A stretch of DNA of 18,336 nt from Alphaproteobacteria bacterium (lineage in GTDB: Bacteria; Pseudomonadota; Alphaproteobacteria; JAJTHO01), in contig JAJTHO010000108.1 of NCBI GenBank assembly GCA_021297975.1, positions 1 through 18,336 of the forward strand. The letters run 5' to 3'. The notes beneath the pieces were generated by a model. The model was given only the letters and a program-made list of their open reading frames with translations. It did not search any database and was not told the DNA's origin. Position numbers and translations under genes: made by a program. Below are positions 7,194 through 15,664 of this stretch, piece by piece (positions within the stretch are counted from its first letter, which is position 1; the number at the start of each line of letters is the position of its first letter).

Positions 7194-8438
7194 GTGACAC
7201 TACGGAAACATCTTATCCTGTTAAGGCCTATTTGGAAGGATTCCGCCTGGTCATTGCTGTGCCGGTATGTGGCCACGGGGCTTACATTTATCATGAGTAT
7301 CATGCTGGCGCGGCTTTTGGGCGCGGATGGACGAGGTACGTTTAGTTTAGTGCAGGCGGCTCTTGATGCGGCGCTGCTGCTTTGCGGCTTAGGTGTGCCA
7401 AAAATACTACTCAATCTGAGTATTCATGCGAAATTAGACCGTAATCTGGGTGCTCCGCTGTTGGTTTTGATGGGGCTTGCGTTTCTTAGTAGCCTTTTGT
7501 TTTCTGGCTTTCTGGCGCTTTGGAAACCGGAATGGGGCACACTACTTATAATAGCTTCGGCGGCGCTGCTTTGGAGCCGGTTATCTCTAAATATTGTTGA
7601 TACGCGCGAGCGTAGCGGCCAACGCCTCTGGGTTTATAATCTAACCATGCTAAGTGAGCGGGTGCTGGCGCTTTGTGGTCTTGGTGTGCTTTATTTTTAT
7701 GGCAGCGGGGTTCTGGGGGTTACAACAATACTTTTCCTGAGCGTAACGCTGACCCTTATTCTCTATTTGTGGTTTAAGCCCGTTCTTTGGCGAAAGCCGG
7801 GGCGGCGGCTGGTGGGCTATATAAAAAAACGAGTGTACCAGCAAGGCTTTGCCAATGTCGGTCTTGGCATAATGGTGCTGCTGTTTTTAAAAAGTGATAT
7901 ATTTTTATTGGGCTGGAAACAGGGTGAGGCGGCAGTGGGGTATTATTCGGTGGCGATGACGCTGCTAGGTCTTGCCTTTACCGTTCAGATGAGCCTCGCT
8001 TTTGTAATGGTGCCGCGTTTTATCCGCCTGATGGGGCAAGAATCGGGGCACGCGGAGAATGCTGTTTTTATAATGGCTGGTGCGGCGGTAAGCGCGCTAA
8101 CCCTGCTTGGAATTGTGGCGGGCGGATACTTTTTTCTGGTTCCGCTTTATGGAGAAGAGTTTACCTCTTCTGTGCCCCTGCTCTTCTGGTTTGCGCCGTT
8201 TATGTTTTTTGCCAGTTTGCGAACACTTATTATGACAAAGCCCTTCGCAGAACAGCAAAATCGCTGGCTTTTCTGGCGACATGCTGAGGCACTTATTTTT
8301 AAAGGGGTGCTGCTGCTATTTATCCCCATCACAGCAGAGAATCTTGCCATAGCAAGCTGCGCCGCAGCAGTATTGCTTTGTTGCCGCTTAAGCATAGGAT
8401 TACGCGCACAGCATAAAAAAAATATAGGCAGTATTTAG
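7194..8438 (+). CDS. wzx: Wzx-like polysaccharide flippase (MOP superfamily)
   Basis: 414 aa from GTG 7194. The frame is closed by a TAA at 7176-7178 and no ATG lies between, so GTG is the first usable start; AAGGA sits 12 bases upstream. The protein is hydrophobic along its whole length, with about 12 predicted membrane helices. The N-terminal region SLLCRYVATGLTFIMSIMLA followed by RLLGADGRGTFSLV matches the opening of Wzx/MATE-type oligosaccharide flippases, where ARLLGpexfGxfsl is common. Wzx moves undecaprenyl-diphosphate-linked repeat units across the inner membrane. It opens the plus-strand operon and lies next to the OPX, PCP and Wzy genes, as expected for a Wzx/Wzy pathway. Sequence drift in this family prevents naming the glycan. 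Confidence 0.88.
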   Translation: MTLRKHLILLRPIWKDSAWSLLCRYVATGLTFIMSIMLARLLGADGRGTFSLVQAALDAALLLCGLGVPKILLNLSIHAKLDRNLGAPLLVLMGLAFLSSLLFSGFLALWKPEWGTLLIIASAALLWSRLSLNIVDTRERSGQRLWVYNLTMLSERVLALCGLGVLYFYGSGVLGVTTILFLSVTLTLILYLWFKPVLWRKPGRRLVGYIKKRVYQQGFANVGLGIMVLLFLKSDIFLLGWKQGEAAVGYYSVAMTLLGLAFTVQMSLAFVMVPRFIRLMGQESGHAENAVFIMAGAAVSALTLLGIVAGGYFFLVPLYGEEFTSSVPLLFWFAPFMFFASLRTLIMTKPFAEQQNRWLFWRHAEALIFKGVLLLFIPITAENLAIASCAAAVLLCCRLSIGLRAQHKKNIGSI

Positions 8439-8459
8439 ACGCAGTGCTAATGCTAATTC

Positions 8460-9743
8460 ATGAGTACGAAAAAAATTGCATTATCAGTGTGTTCAATGTT
8501 GTTTTTTGTTGCAGCTTCGCAACGAGCGCTAGCCGCACCGATCATACTTTATGATGTCAATATTCGCCCCCTACCCCAGTTTGTGCCAGGTACAGAAATA
8601 GTAACCGCAAGAAATACACCAGACGGTATTGAAGTTAGCGAAGGCTTTAAGATAACGCCGTTTTTTAATCAATCAGTTGGCTATAACAGCAACGTTTTCG
8701 CAACACAGAGCAACACAGAGGATGGATTTTCTTTATCCAGTGTGGGTACTCTAGTGGATTTTCAGCAAAATGCGCTCTCGTTTAATGGCAGTGTTGAAGG
8801 CGAAATATACAATTATTTTCGCAGTACCAGTGAAAACCAAAATAACTTAGCCGCACGTGGTGTGCTAGGCTACGATTCAGGTGATTTAGGAAATTTTCAA
8901 TTAGAACTAAGACACATTTCTGCTCATGATTTGCGCGGCGATCCGGACAATGACGCCGGCTCTGTTGAGCCAATAGGCTATACACTCGATAGCGCTAAAC
9001 TTATCTATACGAAAAAAATTGCTGATTTCACAACATCGCTTTCGGCGGGATTAGTCGGCACTGAATACGATGACACCCTTAGCAACAGTAATACCTTTAT
9101 CAATAATAGTGATCGTGATTACGAACGTGAGCAGTACGAGGCATCGGTAAGCTATGATGTAAACAGTGACTTGTCCTTCTACGGTCGGGGTATCTTTACT
9201 GTATTTGATTATAGCCAAGCCTTAGACGATTCCGGTTTTAACAGAGATTCCACGGGCAACCGTTTTGAGGTGGGTTCTGTTTATGCCATAACACCCCTGC
9301 TAAACGTTGATGCCTTTGTTGGATTGCAAGAGCGCGATTATGATGATGCGCGCTTGAAAGACATCGATAATGTTGTATTCGGAACCCAAGTCAACTGGAG
9401 CGTCACAAGTCTTGTAAATGTTCGCTTCTTTGTTGAGCGTTATTTGCTTGAGACTATTTCTCCGCTGGTTTCGGGTGTAGTCGCCGACAGAGCGGGTATC
9501 CGTTTTGACCATGAAATTTTGCCGCATTGGGTCTGGTCTGGCCAATTCACACGCCAGTGGGAAAATTTTGAAGGCACTAGCCGCGATGATGTTTTGGATT
9601 TTGCCGGGATTCAGAGCGCCTATTATTTAAGCCAAGGTTTTTCGATAACAATGCAAATACAGCGTGTTATTCGCGATACAGCTACTCTTCCTTCACGCTA
9701 CGACCAAAATACAGCTCTCGTTGGCCTGCGTTTTGCATACTAA
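8460..9743 (+). CDS. Outer-membrane beta-barrel protein (BBP2-like), probable polysaccharide secretion pore
   Basis: 427 aa with a Sec signal peptide: KK near the start, a hydrophobic core LSVCSMLFFVAAS, and a likely cut near ALA-AP at residues 25-26. The mature protein shows alternating polar/hydrophobic strands with many Tyr, Phe, Asn and Asp, no helical stretch, and a C-terminal aromatic (VGLRFAY), the usual signal for BAM-assisted insertion. The segment PFFNQSVGYNSNVFATQS matches the first strand of 'putative beta-barrel porin 2' proteins, which often reads xGYDxNVfxT. It sits between wzx and a short OPX gene, and the following gene starts 18 bases after its stop. By analogy with Myxococcus Wzp barrels it could be the outer-membrane channel for the polymer. 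No clear ribosome binding site is seen before ATG 8460. Confidence 0.83.
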   Translation: MSTKKIALSVCSMLFFVAASQRALAAPIILYDVNIRPLPQFVPGTEIVTARNTPDGIEVSEGFKITPFFNQSVGYNSNVFATQSNTEDGFSLSSVGTLVDFQQNALSFNGSVEGEIYNYFRSTSENQNNLAARGVLGYDSGDLGNFQLELRHISAHDLRGDPDNDAGSVEPIGYTLDSAKLIYTKKIADFTTSLSAGLVGTEYDDTLSNSNTFINNSDRDYEREQYEASVSYDVNSDLSFYGRGIFTVFDYSQALDDSGFNRDSTGNRFEVGSVYAITPLLNVDAFVGLQERDYDDARLKDIDNVVFGTQVNWSVTSLVNVRFFVERYLLETISPLVSGVVADRAGIRFDHEILPHWVWSGQFTRQWENFEGTSRDDVLDFAGIQSAYYLSQGFSITMQIQRVIRDTATLPSRYDQNTALVGLRFAY

Positions 9744-9748
9744 AAAAG

Positions 9749-9759
9749 AAGGAAGGGAG
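9749..9759 (+). promoter_or_regulatory. Strong Shine-Dalgarno sequence before the OPX gene
   Basis: AAGGAAGGGAG lies in the 18-base gap between the beta-barrel and OPX genes; its AAGGA core is eight bases from ATG 9762. It is the best ribosome binding site in the window and fixes the OPX start, in contrast to the weak sites before most neighbours. It would favour high OPX synthesis relative to the rest of the operon. Confidence 0.7.
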
Positions 9760-9761
9760 CT

Positions 9762-10331
9762 ATGTCAAAAACGTCTTATAACGTTGCATCAACCGTGCGC
9801 GCTTCAATCCTCTCTTTTGCGCTTCTTTTAAATGCTGCATGTGCAGGAGCAAGCATCCAATCTGCGCCCCAGAATCTCAGTAACGAAAGTTATCGCGTGG
9901 ATAGCGGTGATACCCTCAACGTTACAATATTCGGCCAAAATGATTTAGGCGGAAAATTTCTTGTAGGTGCGGAAGGCGCGATTACCATTCCGCTTGCGGG
10001 CGCAGTTCCTGTTCGCGAGAAAACCTTAATTGAGGTCAAAGAAGCAGTTGAATCCGCACTCAGCCCACGCTTTGTAACAGATGCAAAAGCAAGTGTTGAG
10101 GTGTCTGAGTATAGACCATATTTTGTATTTGGAGAAGTAACCCGCGCTGGTAAATTCGCCTTTACCCCTGGCCTTACAGTACAACAAGCTATCGCAACGG
10201 CTGGCGGTTTAAATTACCGTGCCGCCAAAGACGATGCGTTCATAACGCGCAATCAACAACGCCTTCGCGGTAATTATCAAACCCCATTATTGCCGGGGGA
10301 TACGGTTGAAGTGCCGCCGAGGTATTTCTGA
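9762..10331 (+). CDS. Short OPX polysaccharide export protein (Wza/GumB family)
   Basis: 189 aa. An export signal ends at Cys27 (LLLNAACAG), so it is probably a lipoprotein, although Asn at -3 departs from the usual lipobox. The Poly_export domain spans about 43-115, opening with the family hallmark YRVDSGDTLNVTIFGQNDL and with GAITIPLAGAV. One SLBB-like domain follows at about 118-170 (FVFGEVTRAGKFAFTPGLTV, ATAGGL), and the protein ends LLPGDTVEVPPRYF. It is about half the size of Wza (near 380 aa) and has no C-terminal amphipathic helix to form a pore. This makes it a short OPX of the GumB type, which would need a separate outer-membrane pore. The adjacent beta-barrel gene is the obvious candidate. 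The PCP gene begins two bases after its stop. Confidence 0.93.
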   Translation: MSKTSYNVASTVRASILSFALLLNAACAGASIQSAPQNLSNESYRVDSGDTLNVTIFGQNDLGGKFLVGAEGAITIPLAGAVPVREKTLIEVKEAVESALSPRFVTDAKASVEVSEYRPYFVFGEVTRAGKFAFTPGLTVQQAIATAGGLNYRAAKDDAFITRNQQRLRGNYQTPLLPGDTVEVPPRYF

Positions 10332-10333
10332 TA

Positions 10334-12319
10334 ATGATGCCGCTTCAACCACAGCCAACTAATTATCTGTCATCCGGTATCGGACTGGCGGAACTGGCAG
10401 TTGCGCTGTTTCGCCATAAGTATATTCTGATTGCAGCAATGCTGCTTTCTGTTGGCCTAAGTTTTGCTGCGCTAGAAATAATGCCCTATCGCTATAAAAG
10501 CAGCGCAAAACTCTTGATTGCGCCGCAACAGCTTAATTTTGAAAGCGCAAGTATGCCATCAGCGCGTGCTGTGTTGCTGCGTGATAGCGCATCGCCTCTG
10601 CAAACAGAAATGTACAATCTGTTGTCGCGCCGCGTTTTACAACAAGCTGTTCAAAAAGTAGGCGCAGCAAGGTTAGCCGCAGCATGGGGATTAATTCCAG
10701 CAACAGAAAAAAATCCTGAAATAAAGCCTGATACACAGGAAAAGTTGATAAGCCTGTTGGAAGACAAACTCGATGTGGATGCCATTGCGCGGGCAAACAT
10801 TTTGGAAGTGAACGTCACCACATTAGATGCAAAGCTCTCTGCAGATATAGTTGCCGCTGTTATTGAGAGCTATTTAGAATTTACGGTGAATCGCAAAATG
10901 GAAGCCGCGCTTGCAACGGCGGGTTGGCTTCAACAGCAAATGCTGGAAGCCGATGCAAAACGCCAGCAGGCCTATGAGCAGCTTGTCGCACGCAGCGGCA
11001 GCAGTGGTCTTATCTATCAAAATGAATTGCCGCTTCTTGAAAAACAAGCCGACACAATCAGCCGTGAACTGGCAACAGCCCGCACCGCAATTGAGCAGCA
11101 GAATTCCCGCCTTAGACAGCTGCGCAATTTTGAAAGTGGCAAACTTGATGCAACAATTTTGAGTGGCTCGGAGTGCACCGGGAGCTTGTTTCGGATGCAG
11201 GCAGAAGTAACGGCACTCAATCAAAAAGCCGCCGCTGCGCGTCTCAATCTGGGGCTCCAACACCCAACCCGTATTTCGGTTGAAAAAGAGATTTCAGGGC
11301 TTGAAGAGCGCCTCAAAACAGCGCGCGTCGATGCTGTTGCCTGCGCCGAGGGAGCGCTTGATTTACGCCGATCAGCAGCACTTAACATAGAACAGCAACT
11401 CACATCCGTGATGCAACAAATCGACACACAAAAGGCCTTTCGTGTGCAGCTTGGCGCGATTGAAAATGAAAAAACGCTCTACGAGAAAATTCGCGATCAA
11501 CTAGAAAGCGATCTTAAAATGGTCACCAGCCAAATCGGTGTAATCCGTCCGGATGGACAGATTTTATCAGCGCCGCAGAGCACCGATAAGGCCGTCTCAC
11601 CAGTGCCGAGTAAAATCTACACGGCCAGCATGTTTGCGATGCTGCTTCTCGCCTTCACCATTATTTACATTTTAGAGTCGCGCTTTCCAAGCCCGCAAAA
11701 GTTACGTTACATCGCGCTATCTGCGGGCATACCAATGATTGGCAGTGTCGCGCAGCGTCAAAAATCAGGAAATAACAACACACACGCCTATCTTCCTGCC
11801 GCTCAAGCCTTGTTACTGCGTCGTAAAGCAGGGATGCCAAAGGCAATCGCCGTGCTGGCAAAGGGTTATAAAACAGATGTTGCCGCAGATGTTGCAGGAT
11901 TCGCGCGCGCATTACAAACAGTTGCACCGCGCGTGTTGTTGATTTCTATTAATAGCGGCGCGGGCGGTATTCCGCTGCATGAGATTCAGCGACTGAATGA
12001 AAACAGCATCATGCCTGTGCGCGATATTCATGGCGTTCCTACATTACAGCTCGCCAATTCCACGGATTTGCCGGAGTTGCTGTTAGCGCGTCCGTTCGTT
12101 GAGCTGCTGGCTCGCCTAAAACAAGAAAATGATTTGATTGTTTTTGCAAGCACAGACGGCGCGGATGGCGTGTTTGCGATGGTTGCGTCTGCGCTGGCGG
12201 AAACAGTTGTCTTGTTGCTTCCTGATAGACTGATTCGCCCTGAATTCCTTGACCGGATTACGTTGAAATTCCAAGCCGTACGTGATCGTCTTGCCGGTCT
12301 TATTGTTTTAGAGTCATAA
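10334..12319 (+). CDS. PCP polysaccharide co-polymerase (Wzc/GumC-like) with degenerate kinase-like domain
   Basis: 661 aa. Membrane helix 1 is at about 29-49 (YILIAAMLLSVGLSFAAL), with a Wzz-type region after it (YRYKSSAKLLI). A long periplasmic coiled coil runs from about 185 to 400 (AYEQL, ELATARTAIEQQ, YEKIRDQLESDL). Membrane helix 2 is at about 428-446, just after a Pro-containing PVPSK. The cytoplasmic tail (455-661) is laid out like a BY-kinase but has lost its signatures. Where Walker A (GKS/T) should be there is AVLAKGYKTDVAAD (506-519). Walker A' is RVLLISINSG instead of LLIDxD, Walker B is NDLIVFAS instead of VIxDTPP, and there is no C-terminal tyrosine cluster. So it likely sets chain length and links to the OPX without its own kinase activity. 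Confidence 0.9.
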   Translation: MMPLQPQPTNYLSSGIGLAELAVALFRHKYILIAAMLLSVGLSFAALEIMPYRYKSSAKLLIAPQQLNFESASMPSARAVLLRDSASPLQTEMYNLLSRRVLQQAVQKVGAARLAAAWGLIPATEKNPEIKPDTQEKLISLLEDKLDVDAIARANILEVNVTTLDAKLSADIVAAVIESYLEFTVNRKMEAALATAGWLQQQMLEADAKRQQAYEQLVARSGSSGLIYQNELPLLEKQADTISRELATARTAIEQQNSRLRQLRNFESGKLDATILSGSECTGSLFRMQAEVTALNQKAAAARLNLGLQHPTRISVEKEISGLEERLKTARVDAVACAEGALDLRRSAALNIEQQLTSVMQQIDTQKAFRVQLGAIENEKTLYEKIRDQLESDLKMVTSQIGVIRPDGQILSAPQSTDKAVSPVPSKIYTASMFAMLLLAFTIIYILESRFPSPQKLRYIALSAGIPMIGSVAQRQKSGNNNTHAYLPAAQALLLRRKAGMPKAIAVLAKGYKTDVAADVAGFARALQTVAPRVLLISINSGAGGIPLHEIQRLNENSIMPVRDIHGVPTLQLANSTDLPELLLARPFVELLARLKQENDLIVFASTDGADGVFAMVASALAETVVLLLPDRLIRPEFLDRITLKFQAVRDRLAGLIVLES

Positions 12320-12325
12320 GTCGCC

Positions 12326-13528
12326 ATGCCGCGCGTATTAATGGCGGTAGGCAGCTTTCCGGCCACTTCAGAAACATTCATTGTTCAAGAGGCCGCTTCA
12401 CTCGTTCGGCGCGGTGTGAAATTGTGGTCAGTCACCAGCCGGCCAGAAACAAAAAAGCCATTATCAGAGACTGAAAAAAATTTGAGTGCGCAAACAGATT
12501 ATGCCGCGCAGACAATGGGTGAGTTTTTAAGTCTAAAGCCCTGGCGGCATCTAACACTGTTGATGCGCGCTTTTCGTATTCTAAAGCCCATTTATCCCGT
12601 GCCGACAGTCTTACGGCGTTTGTATGCCTTTTTGCGGCTTAAACACGCTGTAGAGCAGGGAAATATTGACAGCGTTCATGCCCATTGGCGGGGCGCAAGT
12701 GATTGCGCCTATGTGCTGAATGTTCTTTGCGGCGTTCCTTATACTTTTTTTGTCCATGCGCATGATTTATATGATGAAGGTTTGGGGAAAGATGCGGCAT
12801 ACCGCGCGTTATTTGCCAAGAAAATCGCTGCGGCTGGCTGTGTGTTTACGTGTACTGCATTCAATAAAGATACATTGAACACGCACTTTCCTAATGCCAA
12901 TATACGCTTAATCTATCATGGGGTCGCAGCGGAAACCCTCCGCATTGGCGAGGAGCGTCAGTATAAAAATAATAACAGCTCGTTATCCCTGCTTTCAGTA
13001 GGGCGCTTGGTGGCTTATAAGGGCTTTCAGGATGTTGTGCCTATTGCACTAAAATTACGTGCGGCGGGGGTTGATTTTTGCTGGACTCTGGTTGGCTCAG
13101 GTAGTCTGGAAGAGACCATTCGCGCTGATATTGCGGCAAATGGCCTTGAGAAGCATGTTGTTTTAAAAGGTGCTCTGCCGCACAGCGGTGTCTTAAATGC
13201 CATGAAAGAAAGTGATGTATTTGTTTTTCTTGGTAAACCTGAAAGCGGGCAATATGGCTTGCCGAATGTGTTGATAGAAGCCGCCGCAACAGGATTGGCG
13301 CTTGTAACAACGCCGCAACCTACTCTTGCTGAGTTATGCACCCCAGGGGAGAGCTGTCTAGCAGCCGCGCTGGAAAAGATGGCCGACACGTTAATTACAC
13401 TCGCGCAGGATCGCTCTTTACAAGAAAATCTTGGCAAGGCCGCTCACCTACGCGCCAAAAATACCCATCAACATGACCATCATTGCGATGCTCTCTGGCA
13501 AGAATGCGAGGCTGTATGCTCGCGATAA
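12326..13528 (+). CDS. GT4-family glycosyltransferase (WcaL/AmsK-like)
   Basis: 400 aa from ATG 12326, six bases after the PCP stop. The opening VGSFPATSETFIVQE is a hallmark of the WcaL/AmsK/EpsD-like GT4 branch, where FPxxSETFIxxE is common. VHAHW (117-121) and FVHAHDLYDEG (142-152) follow. The donor domain has LLSVGRLVAYKGF at about 222-234 and LVGSGSLEE. The EX7E motif is altered: it reads YGLPNVLIE at 310-318, with Tyr310 in place of the first Glu, while Glu318 is kept. Members of this branch often retain a first acidic residue, so the change may affect donor handling or specificity. It is cytoplasmic and probably adds a sugar to the repeat unit exported by the neighbouring machinery. 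Confidence 0.9.
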   Translation: MPRVLMAVGSFPATSETFIVQEAASLVRRGVKLWSVTSRPETKKPLSETEKNLSAQTDYAAQTMGEFLSLKPWRHLTLLMRAFRILKPIYPVPTVLRRLYAFLRLKHAVEQGNIDSVHAHWRGASDCAYVLNVLCGVPYTFFVHAHDLYDEGLGKDAAYRALFAKKIAAAGCVFTCTAFNKDTLNTHFPNANIRLIYHGVAAETLRIGEERQYKNNNSSLSLLSVGRLVAYKGFQDVVPIALKLRAAGVDFCWTLVGSGSLEETIRADIAANGLEKHVVLKGALPHSGVLNAMKESDVFVFLGKPESGQYGLPNVLIEAAATGLALVTTPQPTLAELCTPGESCLAAALEKMADTLITLAQDRSLQENLGKAAHLRAKNTHQHDHHCDALWQECEAVCSR

Positions 13529-14883
13529 TGCCGCAACAGCTTATGGGCGCAAAGCGGACGCTGTTTTTGTTGCTCTTGTTTCATGTTATTTTTATTGGTG
13601 CGCGGATTCGTCTTGGTGCTTTCCCGCTAGAACTGTATTTTTTTAGTGCTCTGTTTGTCGTGCCCTATTGCTTGCGTACATTAGGCGGCGGCTTGCGATT
13701 TGATACCGTTCAGGTCATCGTTTTGATGTTAGTGTTATTCCAGATTGTGATGTTTATTATTGAGATAAGCAGCGGCGTTAAAGATATTGATGAACGGCTC
13801 TATTTCGAAGCAAACAGGCTTATTCCGCTGTTAGTTTTTTTCTGGTTATACAGCAATCGCCATGTCTTATCAGCCGCAGGATCAGCAAAATTAATCAGCG
13901 CCTGCATTCTTTTTGCCTTTATTTTACATGCCAGTTCAACGTTTATTGCGGCAACAAGCGATGAAGGTTTTGAGGCGGTTACAAAAATCGCCAATATCAT
14001 TGATTCACCCTCCGCGCGTAGTCTTGGGGTGACCTCTAGTATTTATGATGTCGATGAATCAGGGCAGTATGTTGTGCGTTCGGCCGGATTGTCTAAAACG
14101 GCACCGCAAAACGCCGGTATTTTGGCGTTTTTAGGTTCAATGCTGCTTCTTGCGGCTTTTCGAACCGGGCGATGGCAGTATGCGCTCGGCGCTGTTCTTG
14201 CTTTAGGAATGACAATATTAACATTGAGTCGCGGGGCTTTTTTGAGCATGTCTCTGGCGCTAGCACTCGCAATGTTCCTTGGTTTTAGAATTAACTCAAC
14301 GTTTCGTCCCGGACAGCTGTTGCTTGTTTTAGGCCTGACAGTGGCTGCAATCATACTATTCATGCAGCTTTACTCAGGTGGTCTGTTTGCAACGGTTGCA
14401 ACCGAACGTTTTGGACAGATTTTGGGAACGGGAAATTTTGAAAGTGCTTCTTTAAAATGGAACAGCACGCTGCGATTCTTTGATATTGTCTTCAAAGAAA
14501 ATTATGGGATTTTTTATGGCGGTGAGGGTTTGAACAACTTTGCGCTGCGTACACGCGGGCTTTACGACTTTGATGCATACGAAGTTGGCTTTGTGTCTAA
14601 TTCACTGCTCTTGTTTGTTTTTGATGGCGGTTTTGTTTATGGCATACTGATAGCAACTTTGTTTATCATCTTGCTGCGCCGCATTTGGTTTATCATGTCT
14701 GAAGGATTAGTGGTTTTACTCCCCCTGTTCTTAGCGGCGGCGAGCGATAACTTTTACGCAGTGGTGTTTGAAATGCATGCGCTGTTCTGGCTCTCTTTGG
14801 GGCTTATTTGTGTGTTACTCGGAGAGCGTGAAGCGACTGCTGCCTCGCGCACATCATCCTATCAAAAAAGCCTAGCCGCATGA
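13516..14883 (+). CDS. Wzy-like polysaccharide polymerase (O-antigen ligase/polymerase family)
   Basis: 455 aa from ATG 13516, which follows GAGG at 13508-13511 and overlaps the preceding gene's end by 13 bases. An ATG at 13528 (451 aa, TAATG overlap) is an alternative. The protein has about 11-12 membrane helices and two large periplasmic loops, one around 145-195 containing RSAGLSKTAPQNAG and one around 285-355. TILTLSRGAFLSM lies just after a helix, as in Wzy_C/O-antigen ligase proteins. LRFFDIVFKENYGIFYGGEG and the later FVFDGGFVYG fit the second-loop pattern of polymerases. Position in a Wzx, OPX and PCP operon favours polymerase rather than ligase, but the families cannot be separated by sequence alone. 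Its TGA overlaps the next ATG as ATGA. Confidence 0.85.
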   Translation: MLAIMPQQLMGAKRTLFLLLLFHVIFIGARIRLGAFPLELYFFSALFVVPYCLRTLGGGLRFDTVQVIVLMLVLFQIVMFIIEISSGVKDIDERLYFEANRLIPLLVFFWLYSNRHVLSAAGSAKLISACILFAFILHASSTFIAATSDEGFEAVTKIANIIDSPSARSLGVTSSIYDVDESGQYVVRSAGLSKTAPQNAGILAFLGSMLLLAAFRTGRWQYALGAVLALGMTILTLSRGAFLSMSLALALAMFLGFRINSTFRPGQLLLVLGLTVAAIILFMQLYSGGLFATVATERFGQILGTGNFESASLKWNSTLRFFDIVFKENYGIFYGGEGLNNFALRTRGLYDFDAYEVGFVSNSLLLFVFDGGFVYGILIATLFIILLRRIWFIMSEGLVVLLPLFLAAASDNFYAVVFEMHALFWLSLGLICVLLGEREATAASRTSSYQKSLAA

Positions 14884-15647
14884 AAAACTCTTTATACGAG
14901 CAGCTCACAATAGCTTTGATTGCGCGGAATGAAGCGGCAATGTTGCCGGATTTTTTTAAAAGACATACCTTCACGCCGCATATAGTCCTGTACGACGATT
15001 TTTCCACCGATGATACCGCCGCCATTGCCAAGGCGCATGGGGCAACGGTTATACCGGCAACAATCGAGAGCCGCGATTTTTCCTTTAAACGCAACATCAT
15101 CCATAAAAAAATCACCACGCGTTGGGTCTTATGGCTTGATGCGGATGAACGAATTACAACGGAAGCTCTTAGAGACTTAGAGGCCTTACTGCTCTCTCCT
15201 TCCCCCCCTGCCGGGGTGCGCTTTCGGATGCAGCATTATTTTCTGGGGCAGAAGATGCGCGGGCGGCATTGGCTGGGCTGGAAGGGTGTGCGCTTTGCGG
15301 AAGTCGCCGCCTCACAATGGGTTGGCGCGGTGCATGAAAAGCTTGAGGTTGACGGCAAAGTTGCCGATGTCCTGCCGCCGTTGCAACATTTAGGCGATTT
15401 AAATTATCGCGAACGCGCAGAAAAATCCTTGCGTTATAATCTTCTAGAAATTGAGCGAATGCCAAAAAAACCGTCCTTTGCTGCGGTGTTATTGCGTCCG
15501 GTTATTGCGATGCTGCGCTATTATCTGCTCAATTTTGGCTTTATTGATGGCAAGGCGGGTCTTATCTTTGCGCTCCATATCTATGTTGCGTTTTTTCAGC
15601 GCTACGCTATGCGCTATACGGAAAGCCCCTTGCCAAAAGCGCGGTAA
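14880..15647 (+). CDS. GT2-family glycosyltransferase (WaaE/KdtX-like)
   Basis: 255 aa; the ATG overlaps the Wzy TGA as ATGA, so the two are translationally coupled. The N-terminal strand LTIALIARNEAAML is the classic opening of WaaE/SunS-type GT2 proteins. VLYDDFSTDDT at about 36-46 binds nucleotide, and WVLWLDADERI at 82-92 carries the DXD-type metal site. Later features are GVRFRMQHYF, the motif AVHEKLEV with a His that this branch conserves, and LGDLNYRERAEK. The C-terminal segment (about 205-240) is hydrophobic and basic, consistent with membrane association. Known WaaE-like members add a glucose or related hexose to LPS core; here a role in the repeat unit or its acceptor is more likely. 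Ends 17 bases before the next gene. Confidence 0.9.
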   Translation: MKNSLYEQLTIALIARNEAAMLPDFFKRHTFTPHIVLYDDFSTDDTAAIAKAHGATVIPATIESRDFSFKRNIIHKKITTRWVLWLDADERITTEALRDLEALLLSPSPPAGVRFRMQHYFLGQKMRGRHWLGWKGVRFAEVAASQWVGAVHEKLEVDGKVADVLPPLQHLGDLNYRERAEKSLRYNLLEIERMPKKPSFAAVLLRPVIAMLRYYLLNFGFIDGKAGLIFALHIYVAFFQRYAMRYTESPLPKAR

Positions 15648-15664
15648 ACCTGTTTCATAGCAAA

